NCBI GenBank assembly: GCA_030848705.1
Contig: JAUIZM010000026.1
Span: 62,001-126,000 of the forward strand
Length of the DNA: 64,000 nt
Reading direction: 5' to 3'
Source: Heracleum sosnowskyi
Lineage: Eukaryota; Streptophyta; Magnoliopsida; Apiales; Apiaceae
Position numbers and translations under genes: made by a program
Notes under the pieces: generated by a model
Told to the model about the DNA's origin: nothing
What the model saw: only the letters and a program-made list of their open reading frames with translations
Database searches by the model: none
In this document: piece by piece, positions 1-11,395 of the stretch
Numbering within the stretch: position 1 is the first letter of the stretch
Layout of the letters: the number at the start of each line of letters is the position of its first letter

Positions 1-305
1 ATGAAGAAAAATTGAAGCGGGCCCTTTTGTGGATATTTTCTCGTAGCTTGACCCTATGGGTTTATTGAATTATAGAAAAGTTCATTTGGGGATGTCCGTG
101 TATGAATCGGAGCAGATACCAGGGGACGCCCGATTACGTATACCTCTAAAGGGAGGTGTATAAGGAAAATGGAGAAAAATTGAAGCGGGCCCTTTTGAGG
201 ATATTTTCTCGTAGCTTGACCCTATGGGTTTATAGAATTGCAGAAAAGTTCATTTGGGGATGTCCGTGCCTGAATCGGAGAAGATACCAGGGGACGCCCG
301 ATTAT

Positions 306-329
306 GTATACCTCTAAAGGGAGGTATAC
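306..329. promoter_or_regulatory. Junction dyad, standard form (9-bp arms)
   Basis: GTATACCTC at 306-314 and its exact reverse complement GAGGTATAC at 321-329 flank a 6-base spacer. The same dyad sits at most monomer junctions, so it recurs every 168 bp. Each arm starts with the self-complementary GTATAC. It could extrude as a small cruciform or bind a dimeric protein; neither is shown by sequence alone. Confidence 0.7.
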
Positions 330-828
330 AAGGAAAATGGAGAAAAATTGAAGCAGGCCATTTTGTGGATATTTTCTCGTAGCTTGACCCTATGGGTTTA
401 TAGAATTGCATAAAAGTTCATTTGTGGATGTTCGTGCCTGAATCAGAGAAGATACCAGGGGACGCCCGATTACGTATACCTCTAAAGGGAGGTATACAAG
501 GAAAATGGAGAAAAATTGAAGTGGGCAGTTTTTTGGATATTTTCTCATAGCTTGACCCTATGGGTTTATAGAATTGCAGAAAAGTTCATTTGGGGATGTC
601 CGTGCCTGAATCGGAGCAGATACCAGGGGACGCCCGATTACGTATGCCTCTAAAGGGAGGTTTACAAGGAAAATGGAGAAAAATTGAAGCAGGCCCTTTT
701 GTGGATATTTTCTCGTAGCTTGACCCTATGGGTTTATAGAACTGCAGAAAAGTTCATTTGGGGATGTCTGTGTATGAATCTGAGCAGATACCAGGGGACG
801 CCCGATTACGTACACCTCTAAAGGGAGC

Positions 829-836
829 TATAAAAG
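829..836 (+). promoter_or_regulatory. TATA-box-like TATAAAAG at the M8 junction
   Basis: In M8 the usual GGGAGGTATACAAGG is replaced by GGGAGCTATAAAAGG, a perfect match to TATAWAWR with a G/C-rich start. It lies 97 bp before the key-monomer mark in 28 of 32 cases: 829, 4653, 7474, 11299, 14288, 15463, 20828, 22506, 31730, 33072, 34578, 36423, 37765, 39271, 40613, 43087, 44383, 45390, 47013, 48813, 49820, 51443, 54251, 56050, 57392, 58779, 61755, 63723. Extra copies are at 18649, 21834, 23512, 29045, 31226, 34075, 35920, 38769 and 41619. Promoter activity is inferred only. Confidence 0.3.
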
Positions 837-1144
837 GAAAATGGGGAAAAATTGAAGCGGGCCGTTTTGTGGATATTTTCTCGAAGCGTGACCCTTTGGG
901 TTTATAGAATTGCATAAAAGTTCATTTGTGGATGTTCGTGCCTGAATCAGAGAAGATGCCAGGGGACGCCCGATTACGTATACCTCAAAGGGAGGTATAC
1001 AAGGAAAATGGAGAAAAATTGAAGCGGGCCCTTTTGTATATATTTTCTCGTAACTTGACCCTATGGGCCTATAGAATTGCAGAAAAGTTCATTTGGGGAT
1101 GTCCGTGTATGAATCGGAGCAGATACTAGGGTACGCCCGATTAC

Positions 1145-1168
1145 GTATACCTCTAAAGAGAGGTATAC
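1145..1168. promoter_or_regulatory. Junction dyad, extended form (10-bp arms, AAAG loop)
   Basis: The AAAGAGAGG junction variant adds a tenth base pair: arm GTATACCTCT at 1145-1154, loop AAAG, arm AGAGGTATAC at 1159-1168. It occurs at many TCGATATT/TCATAGC and GAAGAAAAATTG monomer junctions. Confidence 0.7.
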
Positions 1169-2306
1169 AAGGAAAATGAAGAAAAATTGAAGCGGGCCCT
1201 TTTGTGGATATTTTCTCGTAGATTGACCCTATGGGTTTATAGAATTACAGAAAATTTCATTTGGGGATGTCCGTGTATGAATCGGAGCAGATACCAGGAG
1301 ACGCCCGATTACGTATACCTCTAAAGGGAGGTGTACAAGGAAAATGGAGAAAAATTGAAGCGGGCCCTTTTGTGAATATTTTCTCGTAGCTTGACCCTAT
1401 GGGTTTATAGAATTGCAGAAAAGTTCATTTGGGGATGTCCGTGTATGAATCGGAGCAGATACTAGGGTACGCCCCATTACGGATACCTCTAAAGAGAGGT
1501 ATACAAGGAAAATGGAGAAAAATTGAAGCGGGCCCTTTTGTCGATATTTTCTCGTAGCTTGACCCTATGGGTCTATAGAATTGCAGAAAAGTTCATTTGG
1601 GGATGTCCGTGTATGAATCGGAGCAGATACTAGGGTACGCCCCATTACGGATACCTCTAAAGAGAGGTATACAAGGAAAATGGGGAAAAATTTAAGCGGG
1701 CCGTTGTGTGGATATTTTTCATAGCTTGACCCTATGGGTTTATAGAATTGCACAAAAGTTCATTTGAGGATGTCCGTGCATGAATCGGAGCAGATACTAG
1801 GGGACGCCCGATTACGTATACCTCTAAAGGGAGGTATACAAGGAAAATGGGGAAAAATTGAAGCGGGCCGTTTTGTGGATATTTTCTCATAGCTTGACCC
1901 TATGGGTTTATAGAATTGCACAAAAGTTCATTTGGGGATGTCCGTGCATGAATCGAAGTAGATACCAGGGGACGCCCGATTACGTATACCTCTAAAGGGA
2001 GGTATACAAGGAAAATGAAAAAAAATTGGAGCGGGCCCTTTTGTGGATATTTTCTCGTAGCTTGACCCTATGGGTTTATAGAATTATAGAAAAGTACATT
2101 TGGGGATGTCCGTGTATGAATCGGAGCAGATACCAGGGGACGCCCGATTACGTATACCTCTAAAGGGAGGTGTATAAGGAAAATGGAGAAAAATTGAAGC
2201 GGGCCCTTTTGAGGATATTTTCTCGTAGCTTGACCCTATGGGTTTATAGAATTGCATAAAAGTTCATTTGTGGATGTTCGTGCCTGAATCAGAGAAGATA
2301 CCAGGG

Positions 2307-2308
2307 GA
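2307..2308. other. 28-bp junction deletion (removes left dyad arm)
   Basis: CCAGGGG is joined directly to AGGTATAC, dropping ACGCCCGATTACG through TAAAGGG. GGG is present at both ends of the lost segment, consistent with a microhomology or slippage event. The same junction is at about 6131, 9120 and 12945, once in each of units 1-4. Confidence 0.85.
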
Positions 2309-4749
2309 GGTATACAAGGAAAATGGAGAAAAATTGAAGTGGGTCGTTTTTTGGATATTTTCTCGTAGCTTGACCCTATGGGTTTATAGAATTGCAGAAA
2401 AGTTCATTTGGGGATGTCCGTGCCTGAATCGGAGAAGATACCAGGGGACGCCCGATTACGTATGCCTCTAAAGGGAGGTATACAAGGAAAATGGAGAAAA
2501 ATTGAAGCAGGCCCTTTTGTGGATATTTTCTCGTAGCTTGACCCTATGGGTTTATAGATTGCAGAAAAGTTCATTTGGGGATGTCCGTGTATGAATCAGA
2601 GCAGATACCAGGGGCCGACCGATTACGTATACCTCTAAAGAGAGGTGTACAAGGAAAATGGGGAAAAATTGAAGCGGACCGTTTTGTGGATATTTTCTCA
2701 TAAACCCTATGGGTTTATAGAATTGCACAAAAGTTCATTTGGGGATGTCCGTGCATGAATCGGAGTAGATACCAGGGGACGCCCGATTACGTATACCTCT
2801 AAAGGGAGGTATACAAGAAAAATGAAGAAAAATTGAAGCGGGCCCTTTTGTGGATATTTTCTCGTAGCTTGACCCTATGGGTTTATAGAATTATAGAAAA
2901 GTTCATTTGGGGATGTCCGTGTATGAATCGGAGCAGATACCAGGGGACGCCCGATTACGTATACCTCTAAAGGGAGGTGTATAAGGAAAATGGAGAAAAA
3001 TTGAAGCGGGCCCTTTTGAGGATATTTTCTCGTAGCTTGACCCTATGGGTTTATAGAATTGCAGAAAAGTTCATTTGGGGATGTCCGTGCCTGAATCGGA
3101 GAAGATACCAGGGGACGCCCGATTACGTATACCTCTAAAGGGAGGTATACAAGGAAAATGGAGAAAAATTGAAGCAGGCCCTTTTGTGGATATTTTCTCG
3201 AAGCTTGACCCTCTGGGTTTATAGAATTGCATAAAAGTTCATTTGTGGATGTTCGTGCCTGAATCAGAGAAGATACCAGGGGACGCCCGATTACGTATAC
3301 CTCTAAAGGGAGGTATACAAGGAAAATGGAGAAAAATTGAAGTGGGCCGTTTTTTGGATATTTTCTCGTAGCTTGACCCTATGGGTTTATAGAATTGCAG
3401 AAAAGTTCATTTGGGGATGTCCGTGCCTGAATCGGAGAAGTTACCAGGGGACGCCCGATTACGTATGCCTCTAAAGGGAGGTATACAAGGAAAATGGAGA
3501 AAAATTGAAGCAGGCCCTTTTGTGGATATTTTCTCGTAGCTTGACCCTATGGGTTTATAGATTGCAGAAAAGTTCATTTGGGGATGTCCGTGTATGAATC
3601 AGAGCAGATACTAGGGGCCGACCGATTACGTATACCTCTAAAGAGAGGTATACAAGGAAAATGGGGAGAAATTGAAGCGGGCCGTTTTGTGGATATTTTC
3701 TCATAAACCCTATGGGTTTATAGAATTGCACAAAAGTTCATTTGGGGATGTCCGTGCATGAATCGGAGTAGATACCAGGGGACGCCCGATTACGTATACC
3801 TCTAAAGGGAGGTATACAAGGAAAATGAAGAAAAATTGAAGCGGGCCCTTTTGTGGATATTTTCTCGTAGCTTGACCCTATGGGTTTATTGAATTATAGA
3901 AAAGTTCATTTGGGGATGTCCGTGTATGAATCGGAGCAGATACCAGGGGACGCCCGATTACGTATACCTCTAAAGGGAGGTGTATAAGGAAAATGGAGAA
4001 AAATTGAAGCGGGCCCTTTTGAGGATATTTTCTCGTAGCTTGACCCTATGGGTTTATAGAATTGCAGAAAAGTTCATTTGGGGATGTCCGTGCCTGAATC
4101 GGAGAAGATACCAGGGGACGCCCGATTATGTATACCTCTAAAGGGAGGTATACAAGGAAAATGGAGAAAAATTGAAGCAGGCCATTTTGTGGATATTTTC
4201 TCGTAGCTTGACCCTATGGGTTTATAGAATTGCATAAAAGTTCATTTGTGGATGTTCGTGCCTGAATCAGAGAAGATACCAGGGGACGCCCGATTACGTA
4301 TACCTCTAAAGGGAGGTATACAAGGAAAATGGAGAAAAATTGAAGTGGGCAGTTTTTTGGATATTTTCTCATAGCTTGACCCTATGGGTTTATAGAATTG
4401 CAGAAAAGTTCATTTGGGGATGTCCGTGCCTGAATCGGAGAAGATACCAGGGGACGCCCGATTACGTATGCCTCTAAAGGGAGGTTTACAAGGAAAATGG
4501 AGAAAAATTGAAGCAGGCCCTTTTGTGGATATTTTCTCGTAGCTTGACCCTATGGGTTTATAGAACTGCAGAAAAGTTCATTTGGGGATGTCTGTGTATG
4601 AATCTGAGCAGATACCAGGGGACGCCCGATTACGTACACCTCTAAAGGGAGCTATAAAAGGAAAATGGGGAAAAATTGAAGCGGGCCGTTTTGTGGATAT
4701 TTTCTCGAAGCGTGACCCTTTGGGTTTATAGAATTGCATAAAAGTTCAT

Positions 4750-7570
4750 TTGTGGATGTTCGTGCCTGAATCAGAGAAGATGCCAGGGGACGCCCGATTA
4801 CGTATACCTCAAAGGGAGGTATACAAGGAAAATGGAGAAAAATTGAAGCGGGCCCTTTTGTATATATTTTCTCGTAACTTGACCCTATGGGCCTATAGAA
4901 TTGCAGAAAAGTTCATTTGGGGATGTCCGTGTATGAATCGGAGCAGATACTAGGGTACGCCCGATTACGTATACCTCTAAAGAGAGGTATACAAGGAAAA
5001 TGAAGAAAAATTGAAGCGGGCCCTTTTGTGGATATTTTCTCGTAGATTGACCCTATGGGTTTATAGAATTACAGAAAATTTCATTTGGGGATGTCCGTGT
5101 ATGAATCGGAGCAGATACCAGGAGACGCCCGATTACGTATACCTCTAAAGGGAGGTGTACAAGGAAAATGGAGAAAAATTGAAGCGGGCCCTTTTGTGAA
5201 TATTTTCTCGTAGCTTGACCCTATGGGTTTATAGAATTGCAGAAAAGTTCATTTGGGGATGTCCGTGTATGAATCGGAGCAGATACTAGGGTACGCCCCA
5301 TTACGGATACCTCTAAAGAGAGGTATACAAGGAAAATGGAGAAAAATTGAAGCGGGCCCTTTTGTCGATATTTTCTCGTAGCTTGACCCTATGGGTCTAT
5401 AGAATTGCAGAAAAGTTCATTTGGGGATGTCCGTGTATGAATCGGAGCAGATACTAGGGTACGCCCCATTACGGATACCTCTAAAGAGAGGTATACAAGG
5501 AAAATGGGGAAAAATTTAAGCGGGCCGTTGTGTGGATATTTTTCATAGCTTGACCCTATGGGTTTATAGAATTGCACAAAAGTTCATTTGAGGATGTCCG
5601 TGCATGAATCGGAGCAGATACTAGGGGACGCCCGATTACGTATACCTCTAAAGGGAGGTATACAAGGAAAATGGGGAAAAATTGAAGCGGGCCGTTTTGT
5701 GGATATTTTCTCATAGCTTGACCCTATGGGTTTATAGAATTGCACAAAAGTTCATTTGGGGATGTCCGTGCATGAATCGAAGTAGATACCAGGGGACGCC
5801 CGATTACGTATACCTCTAAAGGGAGGTATACAAGGAAAATGAAAAAAAATTGGAGCGGGCCCTTTTGTGGATATTTTCTCGTAGCTTGACCCTATGGGTT
5901 TATAGAATTATAGAAAAGTACATTTGGGGATGTCCGTGTATGAATCGGAGCAGATACCAGGGGACGCCCGATTACGTATACCTCTAAAGGGAGGTGTATA
6001 AGGAAAATGGAGAAAAATTGAAGCGGGCCCTTTTGAGGATATTTTCTCGTAGCTTGACCCTATGGGTTTATAGAATTGCATAAAAGTTCATTTGTGGATG
6101 TTCGTGCCTGAATCAGAGAAGATACCAGGGGAGGTATACAAGGAAAATGGAGAAAAATTGAAGTGGGTCGTTTTTTGGATATTTTCTCGTAGCTTGACCC
6201 TATGGGTTTATAGAATTGCAGAAAAGTTCATTTGGGGATGTCCGTGCCTGAATCGGAGAAGATACCAGGGGACGCCCGATTACGTATGCCTCTAAAGGGA
6301 GGTATACAAGGAAAATGGAGAAAAATTGAAGCAGGCCCTTTTGTGGATATTTTCTCGTAGCTTGACCCTATGGGTTTATAGATTGCAGAAAAGTTCATTT
6401 GGGGATGTCCGTGTATGAATCAGAGCAGATACCAGGGGCCGACCGATTACGTATACCTCTAAAGAGAGGTGTACAAGGAAAATGGGGAAAAATTGAAGCG
6501 GACCGTTTTGTGGATATTTTCTCATAAACCCTATGGGTTTATAGAATTGCACAAAAGTTCATTTGGGGATGTCCGTGCATGAATCGGAGTAGATACCAGG
6601 GGACGCCCGATTACGTATACCTCTAAAGGGAGGTATACAAGAAAAATGAAGAAAAATTGAAGCGGGCCCTTTTGTGGATATTTTCTCGTAGCTTGACCCT
6701 ATGGGTTTATAGAATTATAGAAAAGTTCATTTGGGGATGTCCGTGTATGAATCGGAGCAGATACCAGGGGACGCCCGATTACGTATACCTCTAAAGGGAG
6801 GTGTATAAGGAAAATGGAGAAAAATTGAAGCGGGCCCTTTTGAGGATATTTTCTCGTAGCTTGACCCTATGGGTTTATAGAATTGCAGAAAAGTTCATTT
6901 GGGGATGTCCGTGCCTGAATCGGAGAAGATACCAGGGGACGCCCGATTACGTATACCTCTAAAGGGAGGTATACAAGGAAAATGGAGAAAAATTGAAGCA
7001 GGCCCTTTTGTGGATATTTTCTCGTAGCTTGACCCTATGGGTTTATAGAATTGCATAAAAGTTCATTTGTGGATGTTCGTGCCTGAATCAGAGAAGATAG
7101 CAGGGGACGCCCGATTACGTATACCTCTAAAGGGAGGTATACAAGGAAAATGGAGAAAAATTGAAGTGGGCAGTTTTTTGGATATTTTCTCATAGCTTGA
7201 CCCTATGGGTTTATAGAATTGCAGAAAAGTTCATTTGGGGATGTCCGTGCCTGAATCGGAGAAGATACCAGGGGACGCCCGATTACGTATGCCTCTAAAG
7301 GGAGGTTTACAAGGAAAATGGAGAAAAATTGAAGCAGGCCCTTTTGTGGATATTTTCTCGTAGCTTGACCCTATGGGTTTATAGAACTGCAGAAAAGTTC
7401 ATTTGGGGATGTCTGTGTATGAATCTGAGCAGATACCAGGGGACGCCCGATTACGTACACCTCTAAAGGGAGCTATAAAAGGAAAATGGGGAAAAATTGA
7501 AGCGGGCCGTTTTGTGGATATTTTTTCGAAGCGTGACCCTTTGGGTTTATAGAATTGCATAAAAGTTCAT
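4750..7570 (+). repeat. Unit 2, 17 monomers, 2821 bp
   Basis: It follows unit 1 monomer by monomer to about 7.0 kb, then joins the TGGGCAGTTTTTTGG monomer of the unit end six monomers early. It is therefore a shortened unit 1. Losses of 28, 4, 1, 1 and 1 bases explain 17x168 minus 35. Confidence 0.87.
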
Positions 7571-10500
7571 TTGTGGATGTTCGTGCCTGAATCAGAGAAG
7601 ATGCCAGGGGACGCCCGATTACGTATACCTCAAAGGGAGGTATACAAGGAAAATGGAGAAAAATTGAAGCGGGCCCTTTTGTATATATTTTCTCGTAGCT
7701 TGACCCTATGGGTCTATAGAATTGCAGAAAAGTTCATTTGGGGATGTCCGTGTATGAATCGGAGCAGATACTAGGGTACGCCCGATTACGTATACCTCTA
7801 AAGAGAGGTATACAAGGAAAATGAAGAAAAATTGAAGCGGGCCCTTTTGTGGATATTTTCTCATAGATTGACCCTATGGGTTTATAGAATTACAGAAAAT
7901 TTCATTTGGGGATGTCCGTGTATGAATCGGAGCAGATACCAGGAGACGCCCGATTACGTATACCTCTAAAGGGAGGTGTACAAGGAAAATGGAGAAAAAT
8001 TGAAGCGGGCCCTTTTGTGAATATTTTCTCGTAGCTTGACCCTATGGGTTTATAGAATTGCAGAAAAGTTCATTTGGGGATGTCCGTGTATGAATCGGAG
8101 CAGATACTAGGGTACGCCCCATTACGGATACCTCTAAAGAGAGGTATACAAGGAAAATGGAGAAAAATTGAAGCGGGCCCTTTTGTCGATATTTTCTCGT
8201 AGCTTGACCCTATGGGTCTATAGAATTGCAGAAAAGTTCATTTGGGGATGTCCGTGTATGAATCGGAGCAGATACTAGGGTACGCCCCATTACGGATACC
8301 TCTAAAGAGAGGTATACAAGGAAAATGGGGAAAAATTTAAGCGGGCCGTTGTGTGGATATTTTTCATAGCTTGACCCTATGGGTTTATAGAATTGCACAA
8401 AAGTTCATTTGAGGATGTCCGTGCATGAATCGGAGCAGATACTAGGGGACGCCCGATTACGTATACCTCTAAAGGGAGGTATACAAGGAAAATGGGGAAA
8501 AATTGAAGCGGGCCGTTTTGTGGATATTTTCTCATAGCTTGACCCTATGGGTTTATAGAATTGCACAAAAGTTCATTTGGGGATGTCCGTGCATGAATCG
8601 AAGTAGATACCAGGGGACGCCCGATTACGTATACCTCTAAAGGGAGGTATACAAGGAAAATGAAAAAAAATTAGAGCGGGCCCTTTTGTGGATATTTTCT
8701 CGTAGCTTGACCCTATGGGTTTATAGAATTATAGAAAAGTACATTTGGGGATGTCCGTGTATGAATCGGAGCAGATACCAGGGGACGCCCGATTACGTAT
8801 ACCTCTAAAGGGAGGTGTATAAGGAAAATGGAGAAAAATTGAAGCGGGCCCTTTTGAGGATATTTTCTCGTAGCTTGACCCTATGGGTTTATAGAATTGC
8901 AGAAAAGTTCATTTGGGGATGTCCGTGCCTGAATCGGAGAAGATACCAGGGGACGCCCGATTACGTATACCTCTAAAGGGAGGTATACAAGGAAAATGGA
9001 GAAAAATTGAAGCAGGCCCTTTTGTGGATATTTTCTCGTAGCTTGACCCTATGGGTTTATAGAATTGCATAAAAGTTCATTTGTGGATGTTCGTGCCTGA
9101 ATCAGAGAAGATACCAGGGGAGGTATACAAGGAAAATGGAGAAAAATTGAAGTGGGTCGTTTTTTGGATATTTTCTCGTAGCTTGACCCTATGGGTTTAT
9201 AGAATTGCAGAAAAGTTCATTTGGGGATGTCCGTGCCTGAATCGGAGAAGATACCAGGGGACGCCCGATTACGTATGCCTCTAAAGGGAGGTATACAAGG
9301 AAAATGGAGAAAAATTGAAGCAGGCCCTTTTGTGGATATTTTCTCGTAGCTTGACCCTATGGGTTTATAGATTGCAGAAAAGTTCATTTGGGGATGTCCG
9401 TGTATGAATCAGAGCAGATACCAGGGGCCGACCGATTACGTATACCTCTAAAGAGAGGTGTACAAGGAAAATGGGGAAAAATTGAAGCGGGCCGTTTTGT
9501 GGATATTTTCTCATAAACCCTATGGGTTTATAGAATTGCACAAAAGTTCATTTGGGGATGTCCGTGCATCAATCGGAGTAGATACCAGGGGACGCCCGAT
9601 TACGTATACCTCTAAAGGGAGGTATACAAGAAAAATGAAGAAAAATTGAAGCGGGCCCTTTTGTGGATATTTTCTCGTAGCTTGACCCTATGGGTTTATA
9701 GAATTATAGAAAAGTTCATTTGGGGATGTCCGTGTATGAATCGGAGCAGATACCAGGGGACGCCCGATTACGTATACCTCTAAAGGGAGGTGTATAAGGA
9801 AAATGGAGAAAAATTGAAGCGGGCCCTTTTGAGGATATTTTCTCGTAGCTTGACCCTATGGGTTTATAGAATTGCAGAAAAGTTCATTTGGGGATGTCCG
9901 TGCCTGAATTGGAGGAGATACCAGGGGACGCCCGATTACGTATACCTCTAAAGGGAGTTATACAAGGAAAATGGAGAAAAATTGAAGCAGGCCCTTTTGT
10001 GGATATTTTCTCGTAGCTTGACCCTATGGGTTTATAGAATTGCATAAAAGTTCATTTGTGGATGTTCGTGCCTGAATCAGAGAAGATACCAGGGGCCGAC
10101 CGATTACGTATACCTCTAAAGAGAGGTGTACAAGGAAAATGGGGAAAAATTGAAGCGGGCCGTTTTGTGGATATTTTCTCATAAACCCTATGGGTTTATA
10201 GAATTGCACAAAAGTTCATTTGGGGATGTCCGTGCATCAATCGGAGTAGATACCAGGGGACGCCCGATTACGTATACCTCTAAAGGGAGGTATACAAGAA
10301 AAATGAAGAAAAATTGAAGCGGGCCCTTTTGTGGATATTTTCTCGTAGCTTGACCCTATGGGTTTATAGAATTATAGAAAAGTTCATTTGGGGATGTCCG
10401 TGTATGAATCGGAGCAGATACCAGGGGACGCCCGATTACGTATACCTCTAAAGGGAGGTGTATAAGGAAAATGGAGAAAAATTGAAGCGGGCCCTTTTGA

Positions 10501-11395
10501 GGATATTTTCTCGTAGCTTGACCCTATGGGTTTATAGAATTGCAGAAAAGTTCATTTGGGGATGTCCGTGCCTGAATTGGAGGAGATACCAGGGGACGCC
10601 CGATTACGTATACCTCTAAAGGGAGTTATACAAGGAAAATGGAGAAAAATTGAAGCAGGCCCTTTTGTGGATATTTTCTCGTAGCTTGACCCTATGGGTT
10701 TATAGAATTGCATAAAAGTTCATTTGTGGATGTTCGTGCCTGAATCGGAGAAGATACCAGGGGACGCCCGATTACGTATACCTCTAAAGGGAGGTATACA
10801 AGGAAAATGGAGAAAAATTGAAGCAGGCCCTTTTGTGGATATTTTCTCGTAGCTTGACCCTATGGGTTTATAGAATTGCATAAAAGTTCATTTGTGGATG
10901 TTCGTGCCTGAATCAGAGAAGATAGCAGGGGACGCCCGATTACGTATACCTCTAAAGGGAGGTATACAAGGAAAATGGAGAAAAATTGAAGTGGGCAGTT
11001 TTTTGGATATTTTCTCATAGCTTGACCCTATGGGTTTATAGAATTGCAGAAAAGTTCATTTGGGGATGTCCGTGCCTGAATCGGAGAAGATACCAGGGGA
11101 CGCCCGATTACGTATGCCTCTAAAGGGAGGTTTACAAGGAAAATGGAGAAAAATTGAAGCAGGCCCTTTTGTGGATATTTTCTCGTAGCTTGACCCTATG
11201 GGTTTATAGAACTGCAGAAAAGTTCATTTGGGGATGTCTGTGTATGAATCTGAGCAGATACCAGGGGACGCCCGATTACGTACACCTCTAAAGGGAGCTA
11301 TAAAAGGAAAATGGGGAAAAATTGAAGCGGGCCGTTTTGTGGATATTTTTTCGAAGCGTGACCCTTTGGGTTTATAGAATTGCATAAAAGTTCAT
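7571..11395 (+). repeat. Unit 3, 23 monomers, 3825 bp
   Basis: It resembles unit 2 but gains an extra monomer after about 8.9 kb and a four-monomer 668-bp tandem duplication at 9421-10756. The second monomer type here carries GGGTCTATAG, and the TTTTTTCGAAGCG variant near 7530 recurs near 11350. Losses of 28, 4, 4 and three single bases give 23x168 minus 39. Confidence 0.87.
9421..10756 (+). repeat. 668-bp tandem duplication (four monomers)
   Basis: CCAGGGGCCGACCGATT at 9421 recurs at 10089, and the CATCAATCGG, CTGAATTGGAGGAG and GGGAGTTATAC variants follow at the same 668-bp spacing. Each copy has one 4-bp loss (ATAAACCC), so 4x168 minus 4. Confidence 0.9.

Larger units (their letters stand above)
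1..925 (+). repeat. Partial unit at the left edge (about 5.5 monomers)
   Basis: This is the tail of a unit cut by the window edge, ending with M7, M8 (TATAAAAG at 829) and the TCGAAGCGTGACCC segment that precedes every key monomer. It matches 3825-4749 at an offset of 3824 bp. The clearest difference I saw is GGAGCAG near 615 against GGAGAAG near 4439. Confidence 0.9.
926..4749 (+). repeat. Unit 1, 23 monomers, 3824 bp
   Basis: It carries the GATACTAGGGTACGCC monomer form three times (about 1123, 1460 and 1627), the 28-bp junction deletion at 2307/2308, and a 4-bp loss giving CTCATAAACCC twice (about 2700 and 3710). These plus four single-base losses (the key-monomer junction, about 1715, 2557 and 3560) account exactly for 23x168 minus 40. 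Confidence 0.88.
1..7004 (+). repeat. Long tandem duplication, 3824-bp offset
   Basis: Bases 1 to about 3180 reappear at 3825 to about 7004 in the same order with the same indels. Few substitutions separate them where I compared. The match ends where unit 2 jumps to an earlier monomer. Confidence 0.85.

Noticed and set aside
45..56. ACCC-TAT-GGGT mini-dyad in GACCCTATGGGTTTA
   Set aside because: Only four paired bases with a three-base loop; too short to support a claim.
720..745. Minus-strand TATAAA in nearly every monomer (from TTTATAGA)
   Set aside because: The following bases (CC) break the TATAWAWR consensus, and the element is in almost all monomers, so it has no specific context.
926..1129. 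67- to 87-codon plus-strand open frames at each key monomer
   Set aside because: They start at a TTG inside the repeat and span about one and a half monomers. Their similarity to each other is DNA repeat similarity, and the 1-bp junction loss only shifts frame.
2268..2290. RNA polymerase III B-box in GTTCGTGCCTGAATC
   Set aside because: The spacing and bases do not fit the GGTTCGANTCC consensus, and no A-box lies upstream.
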